Positions 17,792 through 26,087 are shown, counted from the stretch's first letter. The stretch is 64,000 bases of DNA from Paenibacillus sp. SZ31 (GCF_012912005.1 NZ_JABBEA010000009.1:176665-240664); one strand, 5' to 3'. The notes: a model not told the origin generated them from the sequence alone. Translations and numbers: made by a program.

Positions 17792-18822
17792 GTTTCGAAA
17801 TTGCAGGCATTGCGATATTGTGGACCTTTTTGTTCGGATATCTGATCGTGGCTTCGATTGATTTCGGTGCAGGTTTTTTCAGCTTTTACAGCATATTGAC
17901 CGGGCATGAGAACAAAATTCATAACATCATTCAGCGCTACCTGTCTCCCGTGTGGGAAGTGACGAATGTGTTTCTGATCTTTTTTGTGGTCGGACTGGTC
18001 GGATTTTATCCGGACAGCGCCTTTTATTACGGGACAGCTTTGCTGGTTCCGGGTTCCCTAGCCATTGTACTGCTTGCCATCCGGGGCGTGTATTACGCCT
18101 ACAATACCTATGGCAACCATGGGCAGAACAGCCGGATCTACATGGCATTGTATGGAGCGACGGGATTGCTGATTCCAGCCGTGTTCTCCACCATTTTGGC
18201 GATATCCGAAGGCGGGATCATTGAAGAGGTGGGCGATCAGGTGTTTTTTCGTTGGCGTGAATTCTTGACGAATCCTTATACCTGGTCAGTTGTATTGCTT
18301 GCACTGGTTAGTGTGCTGTACATCTCGGCGATGTTTCTTTCCTACTATGCAAAGCGAGCTGGGGATGAGCCGGCCTTTGAGGTCCTTCGAGAGTACGCGC
18401 TGCTCTGGAGCTTGCCGACTATTTTCGCGAGCTTTCTGGCTTTTCTGCAGATTAACAAACAGAATCCCGCACACTTTGAGCAGATGGTGAATATTTCATG
18501 GATGTTCATCGCTTCGTTTATATGTTTTGTCATTGCGGTGTCGCTGGTGTGGAAACGCAGATATCTGGGCTGGTGCTTTATCGCTGTCATGCTTCAGTTT
18601 GCCTTTGCCTGGTATGGTTACGGGCGATCTCACCTTCCGTATATCCTTTATCCCTACATTAATATTTACGACAGCTTTACGAATCGCACGATGGGGATTG
18701 CGCTGATTACGGCGTTCAGCCTGGGGCTGCTTGTGCTCATTCCTTCGCTTGTGCTGATTATGAAGCTGTTCCTGTTTGATGCCAATTATGTACGCGGTAA
18801 TTCTGGTAAAAAGAAAGGATGA
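17788..18822 (+). CDS. cydB: Cytochrome bd-type quinol oxidase subunit II
   Basis: A 344-residue integral membrane protein with about nine helices and the family's N-terminal motif (LFGYLIVASIDFGAGFF). It pairs with CydA to form the oxidase core. The start is the TTG at 17788, which overlaps the cydA stop as TTGA and is preceded by GAAGGAGGG. The downstream small subunit gene follows at once. Confidence 0.93.
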   Translation: MSFEIAGIAILWTFLFGYLIVASIDFGAGFFSFYSILTGHENKIHNIIQRYLSPVWEVTNVFLIFFVVGLVGFYPDSAFYYGTALLVPGSLAIVLLAIRGVYYAYNTYGNHGQNSRIYMALYGATGLLIPAVFSTILAISEGGIIEEVGDQVFFRWREFLTNPYTWSVVLLALVSVLYISAMFLSYYAKRAGDEPAFEVLREYALLWSLPTIFASFLAFLQINKQNPAHFEQMVNISWMFIASFICFVIAVSLVWKRRYLGWCFIAVMLQFAFAWYGYGRSHLPYILYPYINIYDSFTNRTMGIALITAFSLGLLVLIPSLVLIMKLFLFDANYVRGNSGKKKG

Positions 18823-18830
18823 GTCTGTTC

Positions 18831-18986
18831 ATGGTCCTTACTGAGGGAGTCACGGGGATACCTGGTATAACCGGATTGAGCTTTTTTGAGACATTCACCA
18901 TTATGTATGCCCCACCACTCATTATTATCGCTGCGATTGCCTTTCTGTTCGTGTATCTGGGCGTATGCAAAAATCCGCAGGATTGA
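18831..18986 (+). CDS. cydS: CydS-like small subunit of cytochrome bd oxidase
   Basis: A 51-codon frame starting 8 bases after the cydB stop, with AAAGGATG as ribosome site. An in-frame ATG at 18819 that overlaps the cydB stop is the alternative start. The C-terminal part, FETFTIMYAPPLIIIAAIAF, is a single membrane span preceded by F-x-IMYAP, the pattern I remember for the ~33-residue CydS subunit of Geobacillus bd oxidase. The extra ~18 N-terminal residues are unusual. Known role: a third subunit that packs against CydA. Placement directly after cydB supports the call. Confidence 0.75.
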   Translation: MVLTEGVTGIPGITGLSFFETFTIMYAPPLIIIAAIAFLFVYLGVCKNPQD

Positions 18987-19057
18987 TTGGTTGGTACGTG
19001 CATTCCCATTTAGGGTAATCAGTTGTTAAGAAATGAGGAAGGGAGGAGGGCCCTTTC

Positions 19058-20104
19058 ATGCCTAAAATCCGTTATAACAACATTGATAATGTAAGTACGG
19101 ACAAAACGCTGAAGGAATTCAAGCAATGGAGGGAGCAACGGCGGAGCAAAGTGAAGGACTATTCCTACACCGTGCCCAAACACCCGCCTGAACTGGATTA
19201 TCTGCATGCCAATCGGGATGACACGAGTATTACCTGGATTGGTCACTCCACGTTTTTCATTCAATATTATGGATTGAACATCGTGACTGACCCGGTGTGG
19301 GCCGAAAAAATGGGATTTCAACGAAGGCTCGGTGCCCCTGGCATTCCGATTCAGGACATTCCACCTTTGGATGTCATTCTCATATCCCATTCCCACTATG
19401 ATCATCTGCATCTGGCTTCCTTGCGTAAGCTGATTACAGCCAAGACGTTGCTGATCGTACCCGATGGTCTGAAGCGCAAAATGATTCGCAAAGGGTTCCA
19501 TCGCTGCCAGGAGATGAAGTGGTGGGATCATATGACACTTGGCGGAGTCAAAATAACTTTTGTGCCGGCACAGCACTGGACGCGCCGAACGCTATTCGAT
19601 ACCAATACGTCCCATTGGGGAGGTTATGTATTGGAACAGAGCCATCTGGCTACGACTTCAGCAGCGGAAAGTGCTGCAACAACGAGTGATCCGTACCAAT
19701 CATCCGCGGAATCAGGGAAGAACGAAACAGCTAAAGAATCTGGCGGCCCGCCTGTGTTGTATTTTGTGGGTGATACAGGTTACTTCCAGGGCTTCAAAAC
19801 GATTGGAGAGCGCTTTGACATTGGTGTTACCCTGATGCCAATCGGTGCCTACGATCCAGAATGGTTCATGACTTCTCAGCATGTGACACCAGAAGAAGCG
19901 CTGCAAGGATTCGTTGAATCCGGTTCCCAGCTCATGGTGCCGATGCATTACGGCACATTCAAGCTGGCGGATGATACACCCAAGGAAGCACTGGATCGAC
20001 TGGAAGTCGAACGTGAGCGGCTTGGTATCGGCAAAGAGCGGATTCGGGTGCTTGGTCATGGCGAGACGCTTCGCATCCACCACGAGGAAGGTAAACAGGA
20101 CTAG
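19058..20104 (+). CDS. Metallo-beta-lactamase-fold hydrolase (NAPE-PLD/UlaG-like)
   Basis: A 348-residue cytoplasmic protein. The metal-binding motif HSHYDHL is visible near residue 112, with further His/Asp ligands in PAQHWTRR, FVGDTGYF and MHYGTFKL. The block WIGHSTFFIQYYGLNIVTDP is typical of the N-acyl-phosphatidylethanolamine phospholipase-D-like branch. A Ser/Ala/Thr-rich insert near residues 205-230 (TSAAESAATTSDP...) is unlike the core and looks like a flexible loop. The substrate is unknown. It starts 72 bases after the cydS-like gene with a strong GGGAGGAGGG site and no terminator between, so it may be read with the oxidase operon. Confidence 0.8.
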   Translation: MPKIRYNNIDNVSTDKTLKEFKQWREQRRSKVKDYSYTVPKHPPELDYLHANRDDTSITWIGHSTFFIQYYGLNIVTDPVWAEKMGFQRRLGAPGIPIQDIPPLDVILISHSHYDHLHLASLRKLITAKTLLIVPDGLKRKMIRKGFHRCQEMKWWDHMTLGGVKITFVPAQHWTRRTLFDTNTSHWGGYVLEQSHLATTSAAESAATTSDPYQSSAESGKNETAKESGGPPVLYFVGDTGYFQGFKTIGERFDIGVTLMPIGAYDPEWFMTSQHVTPEEALQGFVESGSQLMVPMHYGTFKLADDTPKEALDRLEVERERLGIGKERIRVLGHGETLRIHHEEGKQD

Positions 20105-20263
20105 GGCATATCTCAAAACTCGCTGAAGTGCATCTTTTACCGCCTTTTCGCCCCCTGCTGCGTCACTCTCCCTTGACGTGCCCCGGCACGCCTGCGGAAA
20201 ACTTCCTTGCTTGGAGCGAAAATTCAGCAAAATCTGCTTCCTTCGGAGTTTTCAGACACGCCC
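20104..20263. repeat. 160-bp element with terminal inverted repeats, probable dispersed repeat
   Basis: The ends read GGGCATATCTCAAAACTC and, on the other strand, GGGCGTGTCTGAAAACTC, followed on both sides by GAAG. The interior is GC-richer and has no start-to-stop frame with a ribosome site. It begins at the stop codon of the preceding gene. It looks like a non-autonomous repeat or small structured RNA element; only one copy is visible in this window. Confidence 0.55.
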
Positions 20264-20337
20264 TAACAAAAGTGAGCCAAATATGTTAATGTAGGGGTAT
20301 GCCTGCATGAACAGTATATTTACCAAATCTTTAATAA

Positions 20338-20376
20338 GTAAAAAGCGGCCAATTTTCGAATTTGCCGCTTTTTTGT
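20338..20376 (+). terminator. Rho-independent terminator before the ABC-F gene
   Basis: AAAGCGGC and GCCGCTTT pair around a 15-base A/T-rich loop, followed by a T run. A TATAAT at 20379-20384 just after it may be the -10 element of the ABC-F promoter. Confidence 0.75.
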
Positions 20377-20481
20377 GTTATAATATGGTGCCAGAATAGG
20401 CATCGGGATATTGAATCCATGATTTACGCAACTTGCTATTCATGCAGTATGCAGATTAACCAATAAAGGATGGTATGCTTA

Positions 20482-22107
20482 ATGATCAGTACAAGCGGCA
20501 TCACGCTCCGCTACGGAAAACGTGCACTTTTTGAAGATGTAAATATCAAATTCACGCCAGGAAACTGTTACGGCCTGATCGGCGCCAACGGAGCCGGCAA
20601 ATCAACATTCTTGAAAATTTTGTCCGGTGAAATTGAATCCAACTCGGGAGAGGTGCACATCACCCCGGGCGAACGTATGGCCGTTTTGAAGCAAAACCAC
20701 TTCGAATATGATGAGTATCCGGTTCTCGAAACCGTAATTATGGGTCATAGTCGTCTCTATGCCATTATGAAAGAAAAAGATACGCTGTATGCCAAAGCGG
20801 ATTTCACGGAAGAAGATGGCCTGCGTGCAGGTGAGCTTGAAGGTGAATTTGCCGAGTTGAATGGCTGGGATGCTGAGCCGGATGCAGCGGCACTCCTGAT
20901 CGGTCTTGGTATCGATCGTGATATGCATGAGAAGAAAATCGTTGAACTGAGCGGAAACGAAAAAGTTCGTGTTCTGCTTGCACAAGCCTTGTTTGGTCGT
21001 CCAAACAACCTGTTGCTCGATGAGCCTACCAACCACTTGGATCTCGAATCCATTCAATGGCTGGAGAACTTCTTGATGGACTATGAAGGTACTGTTATTG
21101 TCGTATCCCATGACCGTCACTTCCTGAACAAAGTATGTACACACATTGCGGATATCGACTTTGGTAAAATCCAGTTGTACGTAGGTAACTACGATTTCTG
21201 GTACGAATCCAGTCAATTGGCACTTGCTTTGCAGCGTGATGCTAACAAGAAAAAAGAAGAAAAGATTAAAGACTTGCAAGCCTTTATTCAACGCTTCTCG
21301 GCGAATGCCTCGAAATCGAAGCAGGCGACTTCCCGTAAGAAACAGCTCGACAAAATCACGCTGGATGACCTTCGTCCTTCGAACCGTAAATATCCGTTTA
21401 TCAACTTCAAGCCTGAGCGTGAAGCGGGTAAACAATTATTGACCGTAGATCGCATCAGCAAATCGGTTGATGGTGTGAACATGCTGAATGATATCAGCTT
21501 TGTGGTGAACAAAGGCGATAAAATTGCATTTGTTGGACCGAACGGGAATGCCAAGTCACTATTGTTTGATATTCTTATGGGTGAAACGGAATTGGATAGC
21601 GGCGAATTCACTTGGGGCGTAACTACAACTCAAGCTTATTTCCCGAAAGACAACTCCCAATATTTTGACGGTGTAGACATGACTCTCGTCGATTGGCTCC
21701 GTCAATATTCCAAAGATCAGGATGAAACGTATCTACGTGGATTCTTGGGACGTATGCTGTTCTCAGGTGAGGAATCCCTGAAAAAGGCAAGTGTACTCTC
21801 CGGGGGCGAGAAAGTTCGCTGTATGCTCGCGAAAATGATGCAGACTGGTGCGAACGCATTGATTCTGGATGAGCCTACGAACCACTTAGATCTCGAATCC
21901 ATTACAGCATTGAACAATGGTATGATTGATTTTGACGGCACCATGCTGTTTACATCCCATGACCATCAGTTTATTCAAACTATCTCTAACCGGATTATCG
22001 AAATTACGCCGACGGGCATCATTGATCGCCAAATGAGCTATGACGAATATCTGGAAAGTGATGAAATCAAAGAACTGCGCAAAAAAATGTATCCGGTAGA
22101 AGCTTAA
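20482..22107 (+). CDS. ABC-F family ATPase (YkpA/YbiT type)
   Basis: A 541-residue cytosolic protein with two ABC domains and no membrane segments, the form of ABC-F ribosome-associated factors. Domain 1 has Walker A GANGAGKST (near residue 36), LLLDEPTNHLDLES and the H-switch VVSHDRH. The linker (about 245-300) is Lys-rich, and domain 2 has LSGGEKVR and LILDEPTNHLDLES. Two key motifs deviate: the domain 2 Walker A reads GPNGNAKS, with Ala where the P-loop Gly is expected, and the domain 1 signature reads LSGNEK. The ATG at 20482 is chosen over one 12 bases upstream because AAAGGA lies 11 bases before it and MISTSGITLRYG is the family N-terminus. Role: probably translation modulation; it is not clearly a resistance factor. 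Confidence 0.88.
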   Translation: MISTSGITLRYGKRALFEDVNIKFTPGNCYGLIGANGAGKSTFLKILSGEIESNSGEVHITPGERMAVLKQNHFEYDEYPVLETVIMGHSRLYAIMKEKDTLYAKADFTEEDGLRAGELEGEFAELNGWDAEPDAAALLIGLGIDRDMHEKKIVELSGNEKVRVLLAQALFGRPNNLLLDEPTNHLDLESIQWLENFLMDYEGTVIVVSHDRHFLNKVCTHIADIDFGKIQLYVGNYDFWYESSQLALALQRDANKKKEEKIKDLQAFIQRFSANASKSKQATSRKKQLDKITLDDLRPSNRKYPFINFKPEREAGKQLLTVDRISKSVDGVNMLNDISFVVNKGDKIAFVGPNGNAKSLLFDILMGETELDSGEFTWGVTTTQAYFPKDNSQYFDGVDMTLVDWLRQYSKDQDETYLRGFLGRMLFSGEESLKKASVLSGGEKVRCMLAKMMQTGANALILDEPTNHLDLESITALNNGMIDFDGTMLFTSHDHQFIQTISNRIIEITPTGIIDRQMSYDEYLESDEIKELRKKMYPVEA

Positions 22108-22146
22108 ACTAAGTCTGATCTACAGGCACATTATGCATAGGAACAT

Positions 22147-22191
22147 AAAAGAACCGCAAGCCTCTGTGAAGAGGGCTTGCGGTTCTTTTTG
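22147..22191. terminator. Bidirectional terminator after the ABC-F gene
   Basis: AAAAGAACCGCAAGCC pairs with GGCTTGCGGTTCTTTTT. It also serves the convergent small gene. Confidence 0.9.
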
Positions 22192-22222
22192 CAATCAATG
22201 GGTTTCTCTATGGTCCTAAGAC

Positions 22223-22411
22223 CTAAGATCCACCAGTACGGCGACGTTGGTTGTTAGGCTTCTTGTTGTTTTGACTCTTCATCGCTTTCGGTCCGCCTTC
22301 AAAGTAGGCGCTGGATTGGTTACCGGAATTTGCTTGTTCTTTCTTTTGCGCCAGCTTCTGGCGTATAGCATCCTGCAAACTGACCTTTTTCGGTTCGTTA
22401 TTTTCGCTCAT
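22223..22411 (-). CDS. Small basic unknown protein (62 residues)
   Basis: The frame opens further upstream, but the ATG at 22411 has a GGGAGGG site 7 bases before it and begins MSENNEPKKVSLQDAIR. The protein is hydrophilic with no membrane segment: an amphipathic start with QDAIRQKLAQKKEQ, and a Lys/Arg/Asn-rich tail ending NNQRRRTGGS. This tail suggests nucleic-acid contact or disorder. No family is recognised. A CCGTCCAGATTGGACGG palindrome lies in its upstream region (22441-22457). Confidence 0.65.
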   Translation of the reverse strand: MSENNEPKKVSLQDAIRQKLAQKKEQANSGNQSSAYFEGGPKAMKSQNNKKPNNQRRRTGGS

Positions 22412-22702
22412 CGTTATTTCCCTCCCGGTCTTACAGTAAGCCGTCCAGATTGGACGGGATGTACCTATTTTATACGTTTTACAAAAGCCCCACAAGGGCA
22501 ACCTGATAAAATGCTCAAATCCCTTGGGTTTTACCGGGGCCAACATTCTTTCTCATCACCTACAGCTCTGCCATCTGGCAACTTTGTTTCGGCTTTCCTA
22601 CAGCAATGCAGCCTGGCAACACTGTTTCTGTAGACCCACACGCTATGCATTTGGTAACATGGAAAAACCGTAATACGAAACGTAAAAGGAGTGTCGCCCG
22701 GT

Positions 22703-23590
22703 TTGAACGCTTATGAAGAAATACGAAAAGGGGAGCGAGGGGCTTGGGTTAGCATCGTAGCCTATCTCGTCTTGTCCGCCTTTAAGCTGATCTGTGGATA
22801 TTTATTTGCTTCCAGCGCTTTGCTGGCGGATGGTTTTAATAACCTTACGGATATTGTGGCGTCCATTGCAGTTTTGATCGGGCTTCGGATCTCACAGAAA
22901 CCACCTGATTCGGATCATGCCTATGGTCATTTTAGAGCGGAAACTGTTGCTGCTTTGGTGGCTTCATTTATTATGGCTATGGTTGGTCTGCAAGTGTTGG
23001 TTGAAGCCGTTCGTTCCTGGTATGAAGGAGCCTTTGTTGCTCCTAACCTGTGGGCAGCAGCAGTGGCTGTGGTCTGTGCGTTAGTTATGTTGGGCGTATA
23101 CCGTTACAATCACCGTCTGGCTAAACAAATTAACAGTCAGGCTCTGATGGCTGCGGCCAAAGATAATCGCTCGGATGCCTGGGTCAGCATAGGCGCTGCA
23201 GTTGGGATTATAGGTGCGCAGTTTGGACTTCCTTGGCTGGATAAAGTAGCTGCGATTGCTGTAGGACTGTTGATCTGCAAGACGGCTTGGGAGATTTTCC
23301 GCGATTCCACACATCGCCTTACGGATGGATTTGATCAGAAAGAACTGACGGATCTTAGATCCTCTGTGGCTCGGGTTCCCGGCGTTGAGATGATCAAGGA
23401 TGTGAAGGCACGTGTGCATGGCAGTCATGTACTTGTGGATGTGGTTATTGAAGTGGACGGAGGCCTAAGCCTGATTGAAGGCCATCAGATCTGTGACCGA
23501 GTGGAAGAGCGGTTGAAGCGATCACATAACATCATGCATGTACATGTACATGTGGAACCGAAGATGGATGAGGTCACGGGAAACCCTTGA
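22703..23590 (+). CDS. Cation diffusion facilitator metal exporter (MneS/MneP-like)
   Basis: A 295-residue CDF transporter with six membrane helices and a cytoplasmic C-terminal domain. Helix II carries LADGFNNLTDIVAS, helix V DNRSDAWVSIGA, and the loop DSDHAYGHFRAETV is typical of the family; these Asp/Asn residues form the transport site. The cytoplasmic domain ends in HVHVHVEPK. CDF proteins expel divalent metals in exchange for protons. The N-rich helix II resembles the B. subtilis manganese exporters, but zinc or iron cannot be excluded. The TTG at 22703 has AAAGGAG ten bases upstream; the in-frame GTG at 22691 would overlap that site. Confidence 0.85.
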   Translation: MNAYEEIRKGERGAWVSIVAYLVLSAFKLICGYLFASSALLADGFNNLTDIVASIAVLIGLRISQKPPDSDHAYGHFRAETVAALVASFIMAMVGLQVLVEAVRSWYEGAFVAPNLWAAAVAVVCALVMLGVYRYNHRLAKQINSQALMAAAKDNRSDAWVSIGAAVGIIGAQFGLPWLDKVAAIAVGLLICKTAWEIFRDSTHRLTDGFDQKELTDLRSSVARVPGVEMIKDVKARVHGSHVLVDVVIEVDGGLSLIEGHQICDRVEERLKRSHNIMHVHVHVEPKMDEVTGNP

Positions 23591-23614
23591 ACAGGGCGTG
23601 AACATGTTGGAAAA

Positions 23615-23655
23615 TTAAAAGAGGACAGCTGCGATTATACGCGCTGTCCTCTTTA
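23615..23655. terminator. Bidirectional terminator
   Basis: GAGGACAGC pairs with GCTGTCCTC, flanked by A and T runs. It is shared by the CDF gene and the convergent secreted protein gene. Confidence 0.85.
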
Positions 23656-23681
23656 CTTATCGTTAGAACGATTATACGATA

Positions 23682-24200
23682 TTATTGAATGGCAACGTGG
23701 ATCCAAGCTTTACCTTTCCACGTATACACTTGCACCCATTCACCGCCGTCGAATCCGTCTACCACTTCACCTGTTGTATCGATGATTTGGGAGCCCAGTG
23801 CGCCGATTGGTTTACCGTTAGGTGCATCATAGAACCAAGTGCGCTCCAGAAGATTCAGCAACATCGTAGGTACCAGTACTTCATCGCCTGGTTTTACAAG
23901 TGGCTCTTCAAACATTTTGTCATCTGTAGTCGTAGCTGGAGTTTCAGTTTCAGTTTCCGTTGTAGTTGAAGTGCCTTCTGTGGCTGTCGTTTCTGTTGTT
24001 GTACCTGTTACCGTCTCGGTAGTACCTTCTACTGTTTCTACAGCAGGTTTGTTCACTTCAACAGCCGGAGTTGTTGTCGTCGTAGCTTCTGTTCCTGTTT
24101 CCGGAGTCACTGTTCCAGTAACCGCTTCCTCAGCACCAGCAGCGGCAGCCATCGAACCCATCAACGTTAATGCAGCGGCAAAACTTACGATTTTTTTCAT
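23682..24200 (-). CDS. Secreted Thr/Glu-rich protein with C-terminal SH3-like domain
   Basis: A 172-residue protein with a clear signal peptide (MKKIVSFAAALTLMGSMAAAAGAEE). Residues 25-95 are a low-complexity Thr/Glu/Val stretch. The C-terminal ~75 residues (from about VKPGDEVLVPTML, with RTWFYDAPNGKPIGALGSQ and GGEWVQVYTWKGKAWIHVA) look like a small bacterial SH3 domain, often used to bind cell wall. Function is unknown; a wall-binding or cell-surface role is inferred. The ribosome site AGGAGG precedes the ATG. A weak SigB-like promoter lies upstream. Confidence 0.7.
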   Translation of the reverse strand: MKKIVSFAAALTLMGSMAAAAGAEEAVTGTVTPETGTEATTTTTPAVEVNKPAVETVEGTTETVTGTTTETTATEGTSTTTETETETPATTTDDKMFEEPLVKPGDEVLVPTMLLNLLERTWFYDAPNGKPIGALGSQIIDTTGEVVDGFDGGEWVQVYTWKGKAWIHVAIQ

Positions 24201-24262
24201 TTGTATTTCCTCCTCGGTTTGTTATGTAATTTGTTGTCCTGTGTTAAAAGTAACCAAGCAAG

Positions 24263-24288
24263 CTACCCTATGAATCACAAATTATAAC
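24263..24288 (-). promoter_or_regulatory. Weak candidate SigB-type promoter of the SH3-like secreted gene
   Basis: On the minus strand GTTATA, 14 bases, GGGTAG. The spacing matches the stronger sites in this window, but the -35 lacks the GTTT core. Confidence 0.3.
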
Positions 24289-24488
24289 AATATTTTCTTG
24301 CATTCTCCAGTGTCAACTGGCGCATATGTGGGTATATAGCAAGCCTGTAAATATCATACTTCGGTGGGATAAAACCGGGTTGGATATCTCAAAAAAGTCC
24401 TGTTTTTAGGGATTCAGTGGGCGAGCGGATGGAATAAAGCAGGAGGGAGTGCAATACATAATATAGAAAAGTTGACCTATGCCTGAAC

Positions 24489-24532
24489 GCACAAAAGCCA
24501 ATCGGCTTGGTAGCACGATCGGCTTTTGTATG
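24489..24532 (-). terminator. Terminator of the DUF1328 gene
   Basis: ACAAAAGCCAATCG pairs with CGATCGGCTTTTGT with one mismatch. The rest of the gap 24289-24488 shows nothing else I can name. Confidence 0.7.
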
Positions 24533-24571
24533 TATTCGTTATTCAGCATTCAGTCATAACAGAGACTGAGG

Positions 24572-24736
24572 TTATCGCATTCGGCTGCGTCCTGTAATGA
24601 GGGAGATTACGAACAGTACTACAAAGATGAAGAAGAGTACTTTAGCGATTGAAGCAGCTGCTTCAACAATACCGAAGAATCCGAAAATACCTGCTACCAG
24701 TGCAATAATTAGAAATAATACAGACCATTTCAACAT
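24572..24736 (-). CDS. DUF1328 (YtjA) family small membrane protein
   Basis: A 54-residue frame starting MLKWSVLFLIIAL, with two hydrophobic helices around GIFGFFGIVEAAASIAK and a basic end (GRSRMR). The sequence pattern is that of DUF1328 proteins, which are widespread small membrane proteins often linked to stress or stationary phase; their biochemical role is unknown. AAAGGATG lies upstream of the ATG. A well-formed SigB-type promoter at 24809-24834 faces it, so it is a likely member of the general stress regulon. Confidence 0.85.
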   Translation of the reverse strand: MLKWSVLFLIIALVAGIFGFFGIVEAAASIAKVLFFIFVVLFVISLITGRSRMR

Positions 24737-24808
24737 GAGGTTTCATCCTTTCGTTTACTTAATTGTGGAGTGAGTTGTGTTCACCTCACCGCCTTGTGTA
24801 GTCTAACT

Positions 24809-24834
24809 TTAACCGGGGGCTATCCGGTTGAAAC
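24809..24834 (-). promoter_or_regulatory. SigB-type promoter of the DUF1328 gene
   Basis: On the minus strand GTTTCA (24829-24834), a 14-base spacer and GGTTAA (24809-24814). It is divergent from a second such site 50 bases away. Confidence 0.65.
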
Positions 24835-24883
24835 ATTGGTTTTTTTTCCAACCGCGGGCATAGTTGAAGTAAACTGTTATTTT

Positions 24884-24909
24884 GTTTCGTCCGGGAAATC
24901 GCCGGGTAA
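24884..24909 (+). promoter_or_regulatory. SigB-type promoter of the DUF948 gene
   Basis: GTTTCG (24884-24889), a 14-base spacer and GGGTAA (24904-24909), 47 bases before the start codon. Confidence 0.7.
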
Positions 24910-24956
24910 CTATAGCAATAACAAACTGATGCACATATGGAAAGAGAGGTTCTTCT

Positions 24957-25466
24957 ATGATCTATCAAATTAGCGTGGCCCTGATTGCAGTGGCATTTGC
25001 AGTACTGGTTTTCTTTTTAATTCGTACCTTGAAATCCGCCCAAGGTTCTTTGGACAATGTCTCACAGACATTACAGGAGGTGCAGAAGACCATTGATGAA
25101 CTTAGTTATGAAGTGAAGCAGACGGTAAGACATGCCAATGATATTACGGTGGATGTACAGCACAAAATGAAAAAAATCGATCCTGTTATGGAATCTGTTG
25201 AGAATCTGGGAGAAGTGTTGAATGAAGTGACGGCAGCAGCCAAACAAGTCTCCACGACGCTGATGGCGAAATTTCAGACCAAACGTAACAACACTGAACA
25301 GACCAAGCATGCTGAATCGGTTCATGTAACTGCACCGCCTGCTACATCAACGGATCGTACCCTGCAATCCTATGAAGCTACATATAATGGTGAAGCTAAG
25401 GGCGGGAAAAACTGGATGAAGTATATTGATGTTGCAGCGAATGTATGGCAACGGATGCGTAAATAA
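24957..25466 (+). CDS. DUF948 family stress protein (YtxG-like)
   Basis: A 169-residue protein with one N-terminal membrane helix (residues 4-23) and a long helical region (TLKSAQGSLDNVSQTLQEVQ and on to about 105) that should form a coiled coil, followed by a polar tail. This is the DUF948/YtxG layout; the B. subtilis homologue belongs to the general stress regulon. The molecular role is unknown. AAAGAGAGG precedes the ATG, and a SigB-type promoter lies at 24884-24909. The next gene follows after 68 bases without a terminator. Confidence 0.85.
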   Translation: MIYQISVALIAVAFAVLVFFLIRTLKSAQGSLDNVSQTLQEVQKTIDELSYEVKQTVRHANDITVDVQHKMKKIDPVMESVENLGEVLNEVTAAAKQVSTTLMAKFQTKRNNTEQTKHAESVHVTAPPATSTDRTLQSYEATYNGEAKGGKNWMKYIDVAANVWQRMRK

Positions 25467-25534
25467 CATGATCGCTTTGTAATCCAAAAAGAAACCTTCA
25501 GAGCGGTGATGAACCTGATGAAAGGGTGAGAATC

Positions 25535-26068
25535 ATGATGAAACTACTGCTTGTGATGTTTAGCGTAATTTCTCCCTTTTCCGTTCAACCGGTAGCGGTA
25601 CCCGCTGCTCACGATATGCAATGGACGGCAATGGAAGAGAAGGCGTCAGAGGTGACTCTGGCTGTTGATCGATCCGAGACTTTCCAGCATTTTCGGACTC
25701 TGAATGGCGTTTCTCTGGATGACAGCATGAACGAATTGTTGGCCAAGAAGGGCCAGCCGGTGCATAAGAAGGAAGATCCTTATCTGGGGTGCCCTGAATA
25801 TCACTTTCAAGATGTGAAGATTGGCTTGTGTGAAGATACAGATGTTATTCATTATGTGCATATCGATGCATCTGAGGATCACATCAAGTTAAACGGAAAG
25901 AGAATCGAGATGAATATTGAAGCGATCCATCAAGCTTTAGGCAAACCCTATTATGTGGCTGAGGACGGAGAAGTATTTCTCCGTGGAGACCAGGCGTTAA
26001 AGGTATATATGAAGTCAGGCTCTAGCCAGATCGATGGTATTGATCTTTTTGATGACACGGTTTCCTAG
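25535..26068 (+). CDS. Unknown secreted protein (177 residues)
   Basis: The ATG at 25535 follows AAAGGGTGAG; a GTG nine bases earlier is inside that site. The N-terminus (MMKLLLVMFSVISPFSVQPVAVPAA) is a signal peptide. The mature part has a segment starting at GVSLDDSMNELLAKKGQPVHKKEDP with two Cys residues (LGCPEYHF and IGLCEDT) that could form a disulfide, and a second similar half (RIEMNIEAIHQALGKPYYVAEDG). The G-x-P-x-x-x-x-E-D pattern in both halves suggests an internal duplication of a small folded unit. No family is recognised. It probably shares the transcript of the DUF948 gene. Confidence 0.7.
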   Translation: MMKLLLVMFSVISPFSVQPVAVPAAHDMQWTAMEEKASEVTLAVDRSETFQHFRTLNGVSLDDSMNELLAKKGQPVHKKEDPYLGCPEYHFQDVKIGLCEDTDVIHYVHIDASEDHIKLNGKRIEMNIEAIHQALGKPYYVAEDGEVFLRGDQALKVYMKSGSSQIDGIDLFDDTVS

Positions 26069-26087
26069 GATTGGTTATTACCAAATC

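Noticed and set aside
19712..20230. A 172-codon minus-strand frame spanning the repeat element and the end of the hydrolase gene
   Set aside because: It crosses the repeat and the antisense of a real gene, with no start signal.
20602..21435. A 277-codon minus-strand frame opposite the ABC-F gene
   Set aside because: No ribosome site and no sensible domain; it mirrors the codon pattern of the ABC-F gene.
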